Below, in pieces: positions 54,932 through 63,407 of a stretch of 64,000 nucleotides of DNA; the stretch's first letter is position 1, and every line of letters begins with the position of its first letter. This stretch comes from Hydrogenivirga caldilitoris. Its GTDB lineage: Bacteria; Aquificota; Aquificia; Aquificales; Aquificaceae. Below the pieces are notes generated by a model. That model was not told the origin of the DNA, searched no databases, and saw only the letters and a list, made by a program, of their open reading frames with translations. Where the stretch lies: assembly GCF_003664005.1 (NCBI RefSeq), contig NZ_RCCJ01000001.1:1612001-1676000 (forward strand), written 5' to 3'. The position numbers and the translations under genes are program-made.

Positions 54932-55717
54932 ATGATAAGGTTTGTTTTAGCCACGTTACTGCTGATTACAGTATCTTTCCCTGCCAATCTGAAATACTGC
55001 ATACAGGTTGCCACCGATAGTAACCTGGAAGCCTTAAAAGTGTCCTTTCAGAGGGTCAAGGACTATCCTGAGGCAAGGATTGAAAACAGAGAAAACCTGT
55101 ATCTTCTCAGAGTTGGAGCTGAAGACAAAAAGGAAAACCTTACAGTGATGTTAAGAAATATAAGAAGATACTTCCCAGACGCCTTTATAAAGAAGTGCGA
55201 AATAAATGAAAGCTACGTTGTCTATCCCCAGAAGTCTGCCATCCAAGAAACTCCCGAACTGACAGGACAGAAGGGTAAGGAAGGGTTAAGAGAAGTCTCT
55301 CCGCAGAAGCAAGAGCCTATGAAAACAAAAGCCGAAACAACTGAACCAACACAAGGAAAAGAGACAAAAGAACTTCTAATAGCAATAAAGAATGAACTTT
55401 CCCTCCTGAGAAAAGAGGTCAGTGAGCTTAGCAAGAATCCGCAAAAGGCAACTGAGGAAAGCCCACCATACTTTGAAAAGTTCCTATACAGCGTAGGTAT
55501 ATTCACAGGAGGCTTGTTCTTCTTCACATGGGTACTTCTCATACTCATATACAGAAAGGTTGGTACCAGCAACGTTGAGAATACAAACCTTTTAAACGAT
55601 ATGTTTAACCTGATAAAAGTTCTGAACCTGCTCAACAAAGGTCAGATAATAAAGATGGAGAACGGAAAGCTGTTTGTGTACGACAGAAAAAGTGAAAAGT
55701 GGAGAGAGGTGGATTAA
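54932..55717 (+). CDS. Hypothetical membrane protein with SPOR-like N-terminal domain
   Basis: 261 residues. A signal peptide (MIRFVLATLLLITVSFPA) is followed by a 70-residue domain with CIQVATDSNLEAL and YLLRVGAEDKKENL, reminiscent of the SPOR fold that binds peptidoglycan. Then come a Gln/Thr/Lys-rich linker, a short coiled coil, one membrane helix (about residues 186-207) and a small C-terminal domain. TATAAT lies 10 nt before the ATG. Its stop overlaps the thyX ATG (TAATG). Function unknown. Confidence 0.6.
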   Translation: MIRFVLATLLLITVSFPANLKYCIQVATDSNLEALKVSFQRVKDYPEARIENRENLYLLRVGAEDKKENLTVMLRNIRRYFPDAFIKKCEINESYVVYPQKSAIQETPELTGQKGKEGLREVSPQKQEPMKTKAETTEPTQGKETKELLIAIKNELSLLRKEVSELSKNPQKATEESPPYFEKFLYSVGIFTGGLFFFTWVLLILIYRKVGTSNVENTNLLNDMFNLIKVLNLLNKGQIIKMENGKLFVYDRKSEKWREVD

Positions 55718-56670
55718 TGGAAGTTTTCCTAATGGGCTCAGACCAGCGTTCTGTAAGATGTGCACGTGTATCCTTCGGTAAGGATGAAAAAACTGACCCA
55801 GAAAGAGACAAGAAACTGATAAGATTCCTGTTCAAACACAGGCATGCCTCTCCCTTTGAGCACAATATAATAGCCTTTAAGGCGGAAAAGAGGGAATGGC
55901 TTGAACTTGTACAAAGCATAGATAATCCAACAATACAGATTTACTACTCAGGGGGATTCGTATGGACAAACCTCAGGAACGCGATAAACGCGATGGAGTT
56001 TCTTCCCAAGGACTTGTTTGAAAAACTCAAAGAGCACTTCCCTACAACGTGGACGGTGGTTGAGACGGGTGGAGATATAGATGACACAGAGTTAATCAAC
56101 ACACCTTACTCTACCGATAGAGTCTTCCTACAGGAGAAAAAGGAAACTTCTTCAGGATGGATAGGTCTGGTGGACAAGCTTGAGCTCGGAACAGAGATGG
56201 ATTACTATACCTTCATAGTTGAATGCCCTCTATTCGTTGCTAGGCAATGGCATAGGCACAGATTTGGTTCTTACAACGAGGTAAGTAGAAGGTACACAGC
56301 CTATGACATAAGGTTTTACATACCTGAAGTTCTAAGAAAGCAAGCAAAATCCAACAAGCAGGCTTCCATAGATGAACCTGTGGAAGAACCGTTTCAAAGT
56401 GAATTCCTAAAGGAAATAAAAAGACTGATAGATGAGAGCTATACTCTTTATGAAAAGATGACAGAGAAGGAAGTAGCTAAAGAGCTAGCCAGAGGCATAC
56501 TGCCACAGTTTATGAAGACCAGATACTACTGGACTGTGCCCAGAGTTTCTCTTGACAACTTTATAACTCTAAGGACCCATGAGGGAGCCCAGAAAGAGAT
56601 AAGAGAGTTCGCTCAGGCGATAAAGGAGCTCGTGGGTTACAAGGGAACGGATAGGAAGAATAGACTCTAA
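55717..56670 (+). CDS. thyX: Flavin-dependent thymidylate synthase ThyX
   Basis: About 317 residues, longer than many ThyX (about 220-250) because of extra sequence before and after the signature. The signature RHRFGSYNEVSRRY matches the RHRxxSxNxxSxRY motif, and HRHASPFEHNIIAFK is also standard. It makes dTMP using FADH2 and methylene-tetrahydrofolate. The frame opens 6 codons earlier, but the ATG at 55717 has GGAGAGAGGTGG upstream and overlaps the previous stop. Its end overlaps tkt by 4 bp, convergent. Confidence 0.94.
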   Translation: MEVFLMGSDQRSVRCARVSFGKDEKTDPERDKKLIRFLFKHRHASPFEHNIIAFKAEKREWLELVQSIDNPTIQIYYSGGFVWTNLRNAINAMEFLPKDLFEKLKEHFPTTWTVVETGGDIDDTELINTPYSTDRVFLQEKKETSSGWIGLVDKLELGTEMDYYTFIVECPLFVARQWHRHRFGSYNEVSRRYTAYDIRFYIPEVLRKQAKSNKQASIDEPVEEPFQSEFLKEIKRLIDESYTLYEKMTEKEVAKELARGILPQFMKTRYYWTVPRVSLDNFITLRTHEGAQKEIREFAQAIKELVGYKGTDRKNRL

Positions 56671-58670
56671 GAGAACCACCTTCCGATTATCTTCTCAGCT
56701 ACAGACTCAGGCGTAAAACCAAAATGCTCAAAGAGTACCTTTCCAGGGGCTGATTTTCCAAAGCTTTCCATTGATACAATCATACCTTCACTACCAACGT
56801 ATTTATACCAGCACATACCTCTGGCAGCCTCAATTACAACCCTTCTTCTGACACTACTGGGAAGGACGCTTTCTTTATAATCTCCACTTTGCAACTCAAA
56901 AATCTCCATGCTTGGGAAGTTAACAACCCTCGCCTTAATTCCCCTTTTGTCAAGGATATCTTTAACTCCAAGCGCTACATGGACTTCAGAACCGGTGCCT
57001 ATGAGTATAAGGTCTGGCTCCCCCTCGCAGTCAGAAAGCACATAAGCTCCCTTCTGAAGGTACTCTTCCGAAGGATAAACGCTTCTATCAAGGGTTGGAA
57101 GACTCTGCCTTGTCAAAACTATGGCTGTGGGACCATCTTTCCTTCCAATAGCTACCTTCCAGGCAACCCTTACCTCGTTAGCATCTGCAGGCCTTATTAC
57201 CCACAGGTTAGGTATAAGCCTCAGTGAAGGAAGCTGCTCCACAGGTTGATGGGTTGGTCCGTCCTCACCCAGTCCTATGGAGTCGTGGGTAAAGACGTAA
57301 ATTGTCTGTAGACCAGACATGGCGGCTATTCTTATAGGAGGTCTCATATAATCAGAGAAAATGAGGAAGGTTCCACAGTAGGGAAGTATACCTCCGTGGT
57401 AAGCCATCCCATTCACGATGGCTCCCATAGCGTGCTCCCGAACGCCATAGTGTATATTCCTACCTGTTGGAAAATCTGCTTCAAAGTCAGAATAGTTAAA
57501 AAGCAGTGTATTGTTGGACTCGGAAAGGTCCGCAGAGCCACCAAGCATGGTTGGTATATAATCAGCCACAAAGTTTAAAACCTTTCCAGAAGCCTGGCGG
57601 GTAGCCATAGACTCTGAAAACCTGCCAAGCTTTTCAAACCATTCAAGGCTCCATTCTTTATTGAAAGCTCTCAGAAGCTCCCTTGCCAGGTCCGGATACT
57701 CTTTTCTGTACCTGCTAAATAACTCCTCCCATTCCTCTTCAATCTCCTTACCGAGTTGTATATGTCTCCTGGTGTAATTAAGGGCTTCCTCTGGAACATA
57801 AAATTCCTGTTCAGGCCAGTTGAACCTCCTCTTAGTTTCAATAACCTTCTCCGGTCCAAGGGGAGCTCCATGAACCTTTGCCGTATCCTGTAGCGGGCTC
57901 CCGTATCCTATATTGGTCCTTACAGATATAAATGAGGGCTTATCACTCGCTTTAGCCCTATCTATAGCTTCTTCAATTAGGTCAAGGTTATAACCGTCTT
58001 CTATATGCTGCACATCCCACCCAAGAGCCTTAAACCTCTCAAGTACGTTCTCAGACCAGGCGAGCTTAGTGTCTCCATCTATTGATATGTGGTTGTTATC
58101 CCACACGACTATAAGCTTGTCCAATTTCCAGTGTCCAGCGAGGGCAGCAGCCTCGTAGGAAATCCCCTCCATAAGGTCACCATCAGAGCAAAGAACGTAT
58201 GTATAGTGGTCTATAACAGGGAATCCCTCCCTGTTAAAGTAAGAGGATAGATACTTCTCTGCGAGCGCCATACCAACAGCGTTCGCAAAACCCTGTCCGA
58301 GAGGTCCGGTCGTGGCTTCAACCCCGGGAGTCAACCAGCTCTCAGGATGTCCCGGTGTTTTACTTCCAAGCTGCCTGAAATTCTTCAAGTCTTCTATGGT
58401 TATGTCGTAACCAAACATGAAAAGGGTTGAGTAGAGCATGGCGGAAGCGTGCCCAGCCGAAAGAACAAATCTGTCTCTGTTTATCCACTTGGGATTCTTC
58501 GGATTAAACTTAAGAAACCTGTCATATATTAGGTATATGATATGAGAGGCTCCCAACGGCATACCAGGGTGCCCGGACTTGGCTTTTTCCACCTGGTCAA
58601 CACTTAAAAAACGAATGGTGTTTATAACAAGCTGGTCTATCCCTCTCTGAGAGCTAACCTCTGGTTCCAT
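56667..58670 (-). CDS. tkt: Transketolase
   Basis: 667 residues. The TPP site is seen in CSDGDLMEGISYEAAALAGH; other landmarks are KSGHPGMPLGASHI, HGAPLGPEK and THDSIGLGEDGPTHQPVEQL (quoted at limit). It serves the non-oxidative pentose phosphate pathway, which supplies ribose and erythrose phosphates. It is probably followed in transcription by nothing else here; the end converges with thyX. Start ATG at 58670, 18 nt after the PpiD-like gene. Confidence 0.96.
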   Translation of the reverse strand: MEPEVSSQRGIDQLVINTIRFLSVDQVEKAKSGHPGMPLGASHIIYLIYDRFLKFNPKNPKWINRDRFVLSAGHASAMLYSTLFMFGYDITIEDLKNFRQLGSKTPGHPESWLTPGVEATTGPLGQGFANAVGMALAEKYLSSYFNREGFPVIDHYTYVLCSDGDLMEGISYEAAALAGHWKLDKLIVVWDNNHISIDGDTKLAWSENVLERFKALGWDVQHIEDGYNLDLIEEAIDRAKASDKPSFISVRTNIGYGSPLQDTAKVHGAPLGPEKVIETKRRFNWPEQEFYVPEEALNYTRRHIQLGKEIEEEWEELFSRYRKEYPDLARELLRAFNKEWSLEWFEKLGRFSESMATRQASGKVLNFVADYIPTMLGGSADLSESNNTLLFNYSDFEADFPTGRNIHYGVREHAMGAIVNGMAYHGGILPYCGTFLIFSDYMRPPIRIAAMSGLQTIYVFTHDSIGLGEDGPTHQPVEQLPSLRLIPNLWVIRPADANEVRVAWKVAIGRKDGPTAIVLTRQSLPTLDRSVYPSEEYLQKGAYVLSDCEGEPDLILIGTGSEVHVALGVKDILDKRGIKARVVNFPSMEIFELQSGDYKESVLPSSVRRRVVIEAARGMCWYKYVGSEGMIVSMESFGKSAPGKVLFEHFGFTPESVAEKIIGRWFS

Positions 58671-58688
58671 AGCCTTAATATTCTAACT

Positions 58689-60002
58689 TCACTTGAGATG
58701 CTCTTCATTGATTTGAATACTCGCTTTCTCTGCAAGCCTCTGTAAGAACATGGAAGACAAGCTTTCAAACTTAGCTCTAAGCAAGGTGTCCTCCATATCT
58801 CTGGCATCTTTCAAATCGCCTGTGTGAAAATGTCTCCTTTCCAAATAGACTACAGCTAAGCCTCCGGCTGCATTGTAGGGACCAAATACCTTTTCCCCGG
58901 AAAACACTATCTTGAGAACCTCGTCGCCTCTCACCTTGAAAAGGGTTATAAACTCCTCAACACTTGAGTCTTCAAACTTAACGTATCTGTACTCAACATT
59001 TTCGCCTTTTAAGAGTTTTTGTTTTATCTCATTGGCTATCTTCCTTACAAGTTCTGCCTTCTTTTGCTCAATCAAAAGTTTCTCTATATCTTCCTTAGCC
59101 TCTTCAAAACTCCTAATACTCCTTGGACTGAGCTTCTCAAGGTATACAACTAAGTATTTACCGTTACTCTTTGACAGAGTCACAGGATCATTTATAGTTA
59201 GGGTTTTCGCTTGTTTATCAACGGATGGGGGCAACTCTCCCTCTGAAACGGTTCTGCCACCTTCTGGGATTTTTCCCCTCTTTATATCCCTGTATATTGA
59301 ATGGGCTTCCTCCTTGTTGTTAGTTTCCCAAATCCTGTATCTCTTTGTAGGAGGCGCTGTAAACCTGTCAGCGTTCTTTGAATAAAACTCTTTCATCTCT
59401 TCAAGACTAGGTTTATAACTGAGGCTAACAGAGGAGGGAGATACAAGATATACCCTCCCACTGAACCGTGCTGTTACTATCTTCTTCTGAAATTCAAGCT
59501 CCCTGTCTGAAAGGTAGATACCAGCTTCCATAAGCTTAAAGAGCTTTCTAACGGTCAGACTCTTTTTAATGGTTGTTTCATACTCTTCAGGAGTAATACC
59601 TACACGCTCTAAGGTTTCTCTGTAAAGGGAAAGGCTGAACCTACCATTCTCCTGAAAACTCTTATCCTGTTTTATGGTATCTATAACCTCCCTGTTTGAA
59701 GCAACGATTCCCATACTGACCGCTTTCTGATACAGAAGCTCCCGATTTACCAGGTTGTATAAAACCTGCCTCTTCACAAGAGACCTTAGCTCCTCTTTTT
59801 CAAGGAAGTTCTGATACCTTCTAAGCTCATGACTGAACTCTCTCAAAGTTATACAGTAACCGTTAACCGTAGCTGCACACCTTTGAAGTCCAAACATCTG
59901 CCTGATATCAGAAAAGCTGAACATCCAAAAGAGAAAAGATATAGAGGCAACAGCTATTATGATGGCAGCGAGTTGTTTGTGCTTTTGTATAAGACCGTAC
60001 AT
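58689..60002 (-). CDS. Membrane-anchored SurA/PpiD-like periplasmic chaperone
   Basis: 437 residues. A single N-terminal membrane anchor (about residues 11-29) is followed by a SurA_N-like helical chaperone domain (AATVNGYCITLREFSHELRR, VLYNLVNRELLYQKAVSMGI) and a later parvulin-like region that looks degenerate (no clear catalytic signature). This order matches PpiD. It probably helps outer-membrane or periplasmic protein folding. It is co-directional with tkt, 18 nt apart. Confidence 0.83.
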   Translation of the reverse strand: MYGLIQKHKQLAAIIIAVASISFLFWMFSFSDIRQMFGLQRCAATVNGYCITLREFSHELRRYQNFLEKEELRSLVKRQVLYNLVNRELLYQKAVSMGIVASNREVIDTIKQDKSFQENGRFSLSLYRETLERVGITPEEYETTIKKSLTVRKLFKLMEAGIYLSDRELEFQKKIVTARFSGRVYLVSPSSVSLSYKPSLEEMKEFYSKNADRFTAPPTKRYRIWETNNKEEAHSIYRDIKRGKIPEGGRTVSEGELPPSVDKQAKTLTINDPVTLSKSNGKYLVVYLEKLSPRSIRSFEEAKEDIEKLLIEQKKAELVRKIANEIKQKLLKGENVEYRYVKFEDSSVEEFITLFKVRGDEVLKIVFSGEKVFGPYNAAGGLAVVYLERRHFHTGDLKDARDMEDTLLRAKFESLSSMFLQRLAEKASIQINEEHLK

Positions 60003-60026
60003 GCAAGAACTATTTTACCTTTTATG

Positions 60027-60100
60027 TGGCGGCGGGAGGAGTTGAACCTCCGACCTGGGACTTATGAGATCCCCGCTCTAGCCACCTGAGCTACGCCGCC
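60027..60100 (-). tRNA. tRNA-Met (anticodon CAT), elongator or Ile2 type
   Basis: 74 nt on the minus strand: acceptor GGCGGCG/CGCCGCC with discriminator A, D arm GCTC/GAGC, anticodon stem GGGAT/GTCCC around CTCATAA (CAT at 60066-60064), T arm GGAGG-TTCAACT-CCTCC. The first pair is G-C, so it is not the initiator. It is either elongator Met or the Ile2 tRNA whose C34 becomes lysidine; the sequence alone does not settle this. TATAAT (60119-60114, minus strand) is a likely -10. CCA is not encoded. Confidence 0.95.
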
Positions 60101-60123
60101 TCAGTGTTATAAAATTATACAAA

Positions 60124-60510
60124 ATGAAGGGTATTAAAACCCATCTTAGGATAGATAACAGGTTAAGCGGTTTTCCTGAAGTTTTAGAAGAGGGATACGC
60201 CCTCGTTAGGTTAAAAACCTCAGAGGAGATGGCTGCGGACGATAAAGGGCTTGTCCATGGTGGGTTTATCTTCTCTGCAGCAGACTATGCGTCTATGCTG
60301 GCAGTAAATCACCCAAATGTAGTACTTGCCGGAGCAAACGTTAAATTTCTAAAACCTGCAAAGGTTGGCGATGAACTTATATTTCAGGCAAAGGTTGAAA
60401 ACAGGGAAGGAAAGAAAATAATTGTAAGTGTGGAAGGAAAGAAGGAAGGAGAGCTTATATTTAAAGGGGATTTCACGTGTGTTATACCGGATAAGCATGT
60501 ACTTGATTAG
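60124..60510 (+). CDS. Hotdog-fold thioesterase-like protein
   Basis: 128 residues. The hotdog helix motif HGGFIFSAADYASMLAVNHP and the strand GANVKFLKPAKVGDELIFQA fit PaaI/YbgC-type acyl-CoA thioesterases; FapR-like regulators share this domain but carry an extra HTH that is absent here. Substrate unknown. TAAAAT lies 8 nt before the ATG, divergent from the tRNA. Confidence 0.8.
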   Translation: MKGIKTHLRIDNRLSGFPEVLEEGYALVRLKTSEEMAADDKGLVHGGFIFSAADYASMLAVNHPNVVLAGANVKFLKPAKVGDELIFQAKVENREGKKIIVSVEGKKEGELIFKGDFTCVIPDKHVLD

Positions 60511-60512
60511 CT

Positions 60513-60869
60513 ATGAAGTGGAAAAGAGAGCTCAAGGAACTTCTTAACATACCCGAGGAGGCAGAAATAATAACAAGACCTTACTATAGAGATATCCCAA
60601 AGAGAAGTGGGAAAAAATACAAAGCCCTTACGGTCCAGTACGTACACAAAGGTAGAAAGAAGTATAAACACATAAGCAAGGAGAAGGAGGTACTTATAAA
60701 CCAGGTTTTAAACAATGAGGACGCTATCCTTGAGTATGTATCCTGCAAGATTAGGGAGTTAAAAAATTTCTTAGATAGCATACCTGACGAGAAAACTAAG
60801 AAGAACTTGATGCCCCTGTATAGGGAGATAGACCGACTGCTCACAAAAATATCTGTAGGTATCCTTTGA
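60513..60869 (+). CDS. Hypothetical basic protein, 118 residues
   Basis: Not recognised. It is lysine/tyrosine-rich in the first 55 residues (RPYYRDIPKRSGKKYKALTV, HKGRKKYKHISKEKE) and helical after that. The first part has a loose resemblance to small DUF6788-like proteins (an aromatic strand plus RKKY..ISKE), which is not enough for a call. The basic stretch could bind nucleic acid. It starts 2 nt after the hotdog gene and ends at the edge of the origin-like region. Confidence 0.55.
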   Translation: MKWKRELKELLNIPEEAEIITRPYYRDIPKRSGKKYKALTVQYVHKGRKKYKHISKEKEVLINQVLNNEDAILEYVSCKIRELKNFLDSIPDEKTKKNLMPLYREIDRLLTKISVGIL

Positions 60870-60963
60870 CATACACTTCCCTACTTATCCTTTCCCTTAA
60901 GTATGTATCTAAGTTAAGTTAAATATTAATAGGGAGACCAACTTGAATATGATTATTTAGATA

Positions 60964-61209
60964 TATCAATAACTTATGTAACAACTTTCCACATTATGGC
61001 TTGAATATGCTGGAATATAAACAACTTGAGTGTGATTAATATGCACAGCTTTATGAATAACTTACCATCTTTCCACATTCTGGCTAAATTTTCTACATAT
61101 ACCAATAACTTATTTACTTTATATATGCGTACAGTTATCAATAACTTATGAATTTATCCACATTTATCCACACACTGTATTGTTTATTCTGATTTATCAA
61201 TAACTTATG
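60964..61209 (+). repeat. Five direct repeats of TATCAATAACTTATG
   Basis: Exact at 60964-60978, 61136-61150 and 61195-61209; variants at 61052-61066 (TATGAATAACTTACC) and 61100-61114 (TACCAATAACTTATT). Two copies are followed by CTTTCCACATT and TGGCT, making a larger composite unit (60964-61001 and 61052-61085). Confidence 0.85.
61154..61172 (+). promoter_or_regulatory. Two tandem perfect DnaA boxes
   Basis: TTATCCACA at 61154-61162 and again at 61164-61172, starts 10 bp apart, so on the same helix face. Confidence 0.75.
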
Positions 61210-61292
61210 TGTGTAAAATATGTATAGAGTTTTCAAGTACTTACAATCTTTCCACATTTCGGGGGGGTATTTTTGAGGCTTTTCTTAAAAAA

Positions 61293-61356
61293 TGTGGATA
61301 TATTGTGGATAAAATGTGGAAACTTTGTGGATAAATTGTGGAAAACTTGTGGAAGA
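61293..61356 (-). promoter_or_regulatory. Array of six DnaA-box-like sites, 11-bp period
   Basis: On the plus strand: TGTGGATAT 61293, TGTGGATAA 61304, TGTGGAAAC 61315, TGTGGATAA 61326, TGTGGAAAA 61337, TGTGGAAGA 61348. Two are perfect complements of TTATCCACA. The spacing is exactly 11 each time, suited to a cooperative DnaA filament. The array ends 5 bp before a TAAAAT -10 of the next gene. Confidence 0.75.
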
Positions 61357-61372
61357 ATTTTAAAATTTAATT

Positions 61373-62725
61373 ATGTCTGTGAAGGTTCTTATAGTTGATG
61401 ACGAGGAGGGTATAAGGGACTCTCTATCGGAGATACTGAAGGAGGAAGGGTACAGGGTTAGTTCAGCCTCAACTTTATCTGAAGCTAAGCAAAGGATAAC
61501 TGAGGAGTTCTTTCATGTGGTGGTGCTTGATGTCTGGATGCCGGATGGGGATGGTATTGATTTTATAGAGGTTTTGAAAGAGCTGTCTCCTGATACGGTT
61601 GTTGTTGTTATAACTGGGCATGGCAACGTTGAAATGGCCGTGAGAGCTATAAGGAATGGAGCTTATGACTTTATAGAGAAACCTTTCTCTATGGACAGGT
61701 TCCTTATAACGGTTAAACACGCTTCCTCAGAAGCTTTAAGTAGACGGGTCAGAGAATCGGAGGAGCAAATAGAGTTAATAGGGAACTCAAAGAGGATCAG
61801 GGAAATTAAGGAGATGATTCCAAAGATAGCCAAAAGTAAGGCTCCTGTTCTAATACTTGGAGAAAGCGGCACGGGTAAAGAACTCGTGGCAAGACTTATC
61901 CACAGATACTCTGGAAGAGCTGGGCAGTTTGTTGACATAAACTGTGCATCTATTCCGAACGACCTCATAGAGTCTGAGCTTTTCGGTTATGAGAAAGGAG
62001 CCTTCACGGGGGCAGTTAGTAGAAAGAAGGGAAAGTTTGAACTTGCTGACGGTGGCACTCTATTCCTTGATGAGATAGGAGATATGGAACTCCGGGCACA
62101 GGCAAAGTTATTGAGGGTTATAGAGACAGGAAGTTTCACCAGGCTTGGAAGTACTCAGAAAATAGATATTGATGTGAGGATAGTATCCGCATCCAATAAA
62201 GACATACTTTCTGAAGTACATGAGGGGCAATTCAGGGAAGACCTTTATTACAGAATTGCCGTTTTTACTATAGAGCTGCCTCCATTAAGGGAAAGGGGTG
62301 AAGATATAATACTCCTCGCGGAATACTTCCTAAACAAATTTGCCTCAGAATATAAAAAGGAGTGTAAGGTTTTTTCCGACGAAGCTAAGGAAGTCTTGTT
62401 GAAACACAGGTGGAAGGGCAATGTAAGGGAGTTACGTAACCTGATTGAGAGGATAGTTATACTGTGCGATAAGGAGGTTATAAAACCTGAACATATAGGT
62501 GGTGTGTTTACAAAGAGCTCAAAGGATTACAGTTACATATTCAAACTTGATAGCTTTAGAGAAGCTCGGAAGGAGTTTGAGAAGACGTATATAGAGGAGA
62601 AATTGAAAGAATATAACTATGACATGAAAGAGGTAGCCTCTAATATAGGTATTGATTTATCAAACTTATACCGTAAAGTTAAAGCTTACGGCATAAAGCT
62701 CAAGAACCTGCAAGGTTCACTATAA
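61373..62725 (+). CDS. NtrC-family sigma-54 response regulator
   Basis: 450 residues. The receiver domain ([18 protein letters not shown], phospho-Asp in [12 protein letters not shown] about residue 53, KPF lysine) is followed by an AAA+ domain (Walker [15 protein letters not shown] loop as [10 protein letters not shown], Walker B LFLDEIGD) and a Fis-like HTH ([20 protein letters not shown]). It activates sigma-54 promoters. The style is that of NtrX and of the NtrC4 of Aquifex. No partner kinase gene is adjacent. TAAAAT lies 6 nt before the ATG, directly after the DnaA-box array. Confidence 0.93.
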   Translation: MSVKVLIVDDEEGIRDSLSEILKEEGYRVSSASTLSEAKQRITEEFFHVVVLDVWMPDGDGIDFIEVLKELSPDTVVVVITGHGNVEMAVRAIRNGAYDFIEKPFSMDRFLITVKHASSEALSRRVRESEEQIELIGNSKRIREIKEMIPKIAKSKAPVLILGESGTGKELVARLIHRYSGRAGQFVDINCASIPNDLIESELFGYEKGAFTGAVSRKKGKFELADGGTLFLDEIGDMELRAQAKLLRVIETGSFTRLGSTQKIDIDVRIVSASNKDILSEVHEGQFREDLYYRIAVFTIELPPLRERGEDIILLAEYFLNKFASEYKKECKVFSDEAKEVLLKHRWKGNVRELRNLIERIVILCDKEVIKPEHIGGVFTKSSKDYSYIFKLDSFREARKEFEKTYIEEKLKEYNYDMKEVASNIGIDLSNLYRKVKAYGIKLKNLQGSL

Positions 62726-63401
62726 TCCCAACGCTAACTATGGCTGCAGTTTCAGCTCTGAGCACATGCGGTTTAAGCCTTACAGATAAAAACCCCTTAT
62801 CTCTGAGTAAACTACCTTCCTGCCGGCTAAAGCCTCCTTCTGGACCAACCACTATACCTATATCCTTTACCGTTTTCAGTTCAAGTTCGCTTATATAAGC
62901 ACCTCTGTGGAAGTTATCCAGGAGTATATTTACCTGATGAACAGGCTCAATCTCATTTATATCAACCACATCTTCTATTTCAAGCTTGTAGGGGCGTCCA
63001 GACTGTTTCATGGCTTCAAGGGAAACCTTTTTCCACCTTTCTTTCTTCTTGTATAAAACTTCCTTGTTTCTAAAGCTTCTACCTGTTATAACAGGTATAA
63101 CTTTTCTTACACCTAACTCAGTGGATTTTTGAACTATTAACTCAAAAGTTTTTAATTCCAGAGGAACTGACTGGTAAAGAGTTATATGAACCTCTGGTGC
63201 CTCTACATGAACCTCCTCTATTATCTCACAAAGTGCTTCACTTTTTCTGTTATCAACCAGAACACAGGAGTAAAGCTTACCTTCCCATATTACGCCTATA
63301 GTTTCTCCTTTACTTATCCTTCTTACTTTAAGGTGTCTTAACTCCTCGTCAGTTATGTAAAAGGTGTTACCTTTTCTTTTTTCAGATATGAATATGTGCA
63401 T
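62700..63401 (-). CDS. rsmE: 16S rRNA m3U1498 methyltransferase RsmE
   Basis: About 233 residues of the SPOUT fold. Landmarks are EELRHLKVRRISKGE at the N-terminus, KSTELGVRKVIPVITGRS, and the knot with GIVVGPEGGFSRQE and LRAETAAI. It methylates U1498 in 16S rRNA. The frame opens at a TTG at 63425, but the ATG at 63401 gives the family N-terminus (MHIFISEKRKG). A GC-rich hairpin lies just upstream. It converges with the NtrC-family gene, overlapping by 26 bp. Confidence 0.9.
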   Translation of the reverse strand: MHIFISEKRKGNTFYITDEELRHLKVRRISKGETIGVIWEGKLYSCVLVDNRKSEALCEIIEEVHVEAPEVHITLYQSVPLELKTFELIVQKSTELGVRKVIPVITGRSFRNKEVLYKKKERWKKVSLEAMKQSGRPYKLEIEDVVDINEIEPVHQVNILLDNFHRGAYISELELKTVKDIGIVVGPEGGFSRQEGSLLRDKGFLSVRLKPHVLRAETAAIVSVGIIVNLAGS

Positions 63402-63407
63402 GGGGGC

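Larger units (their letters stand above)
60870..61372. other. Origin-like intergenic region (candidate oriC)
   Basis: 503 bp without a gene, strongly AT-rich. It contains two tandem perfect DnaA boxes (61154-61172), six more DnaA-box-like sites at exact 11-bp spacing in the opposite orientation (61293-61356), three diverged CTTTCCACA copies (60985-60993, 61069-61077, 61248-61256), five copies of TATCAATAACTTATG or variants, three of ACTTGAATATGATTA-type and a run of seven G (61261-61267). Such density of DnaA boxes next to AT-rich DNA is the hallmark of bacterial origins. A DnaA-controlled promoter of the downstream regulator, or a plasmid-like iteron origin, are the alternatives. Confidence 0.65.

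Noticed and set aside
60870-61372. CRISPR array
   Set aside because: The repeats are 9-15 bp, unevenly spaced and not separated by uniform unique spacers, and no cas gene is present.
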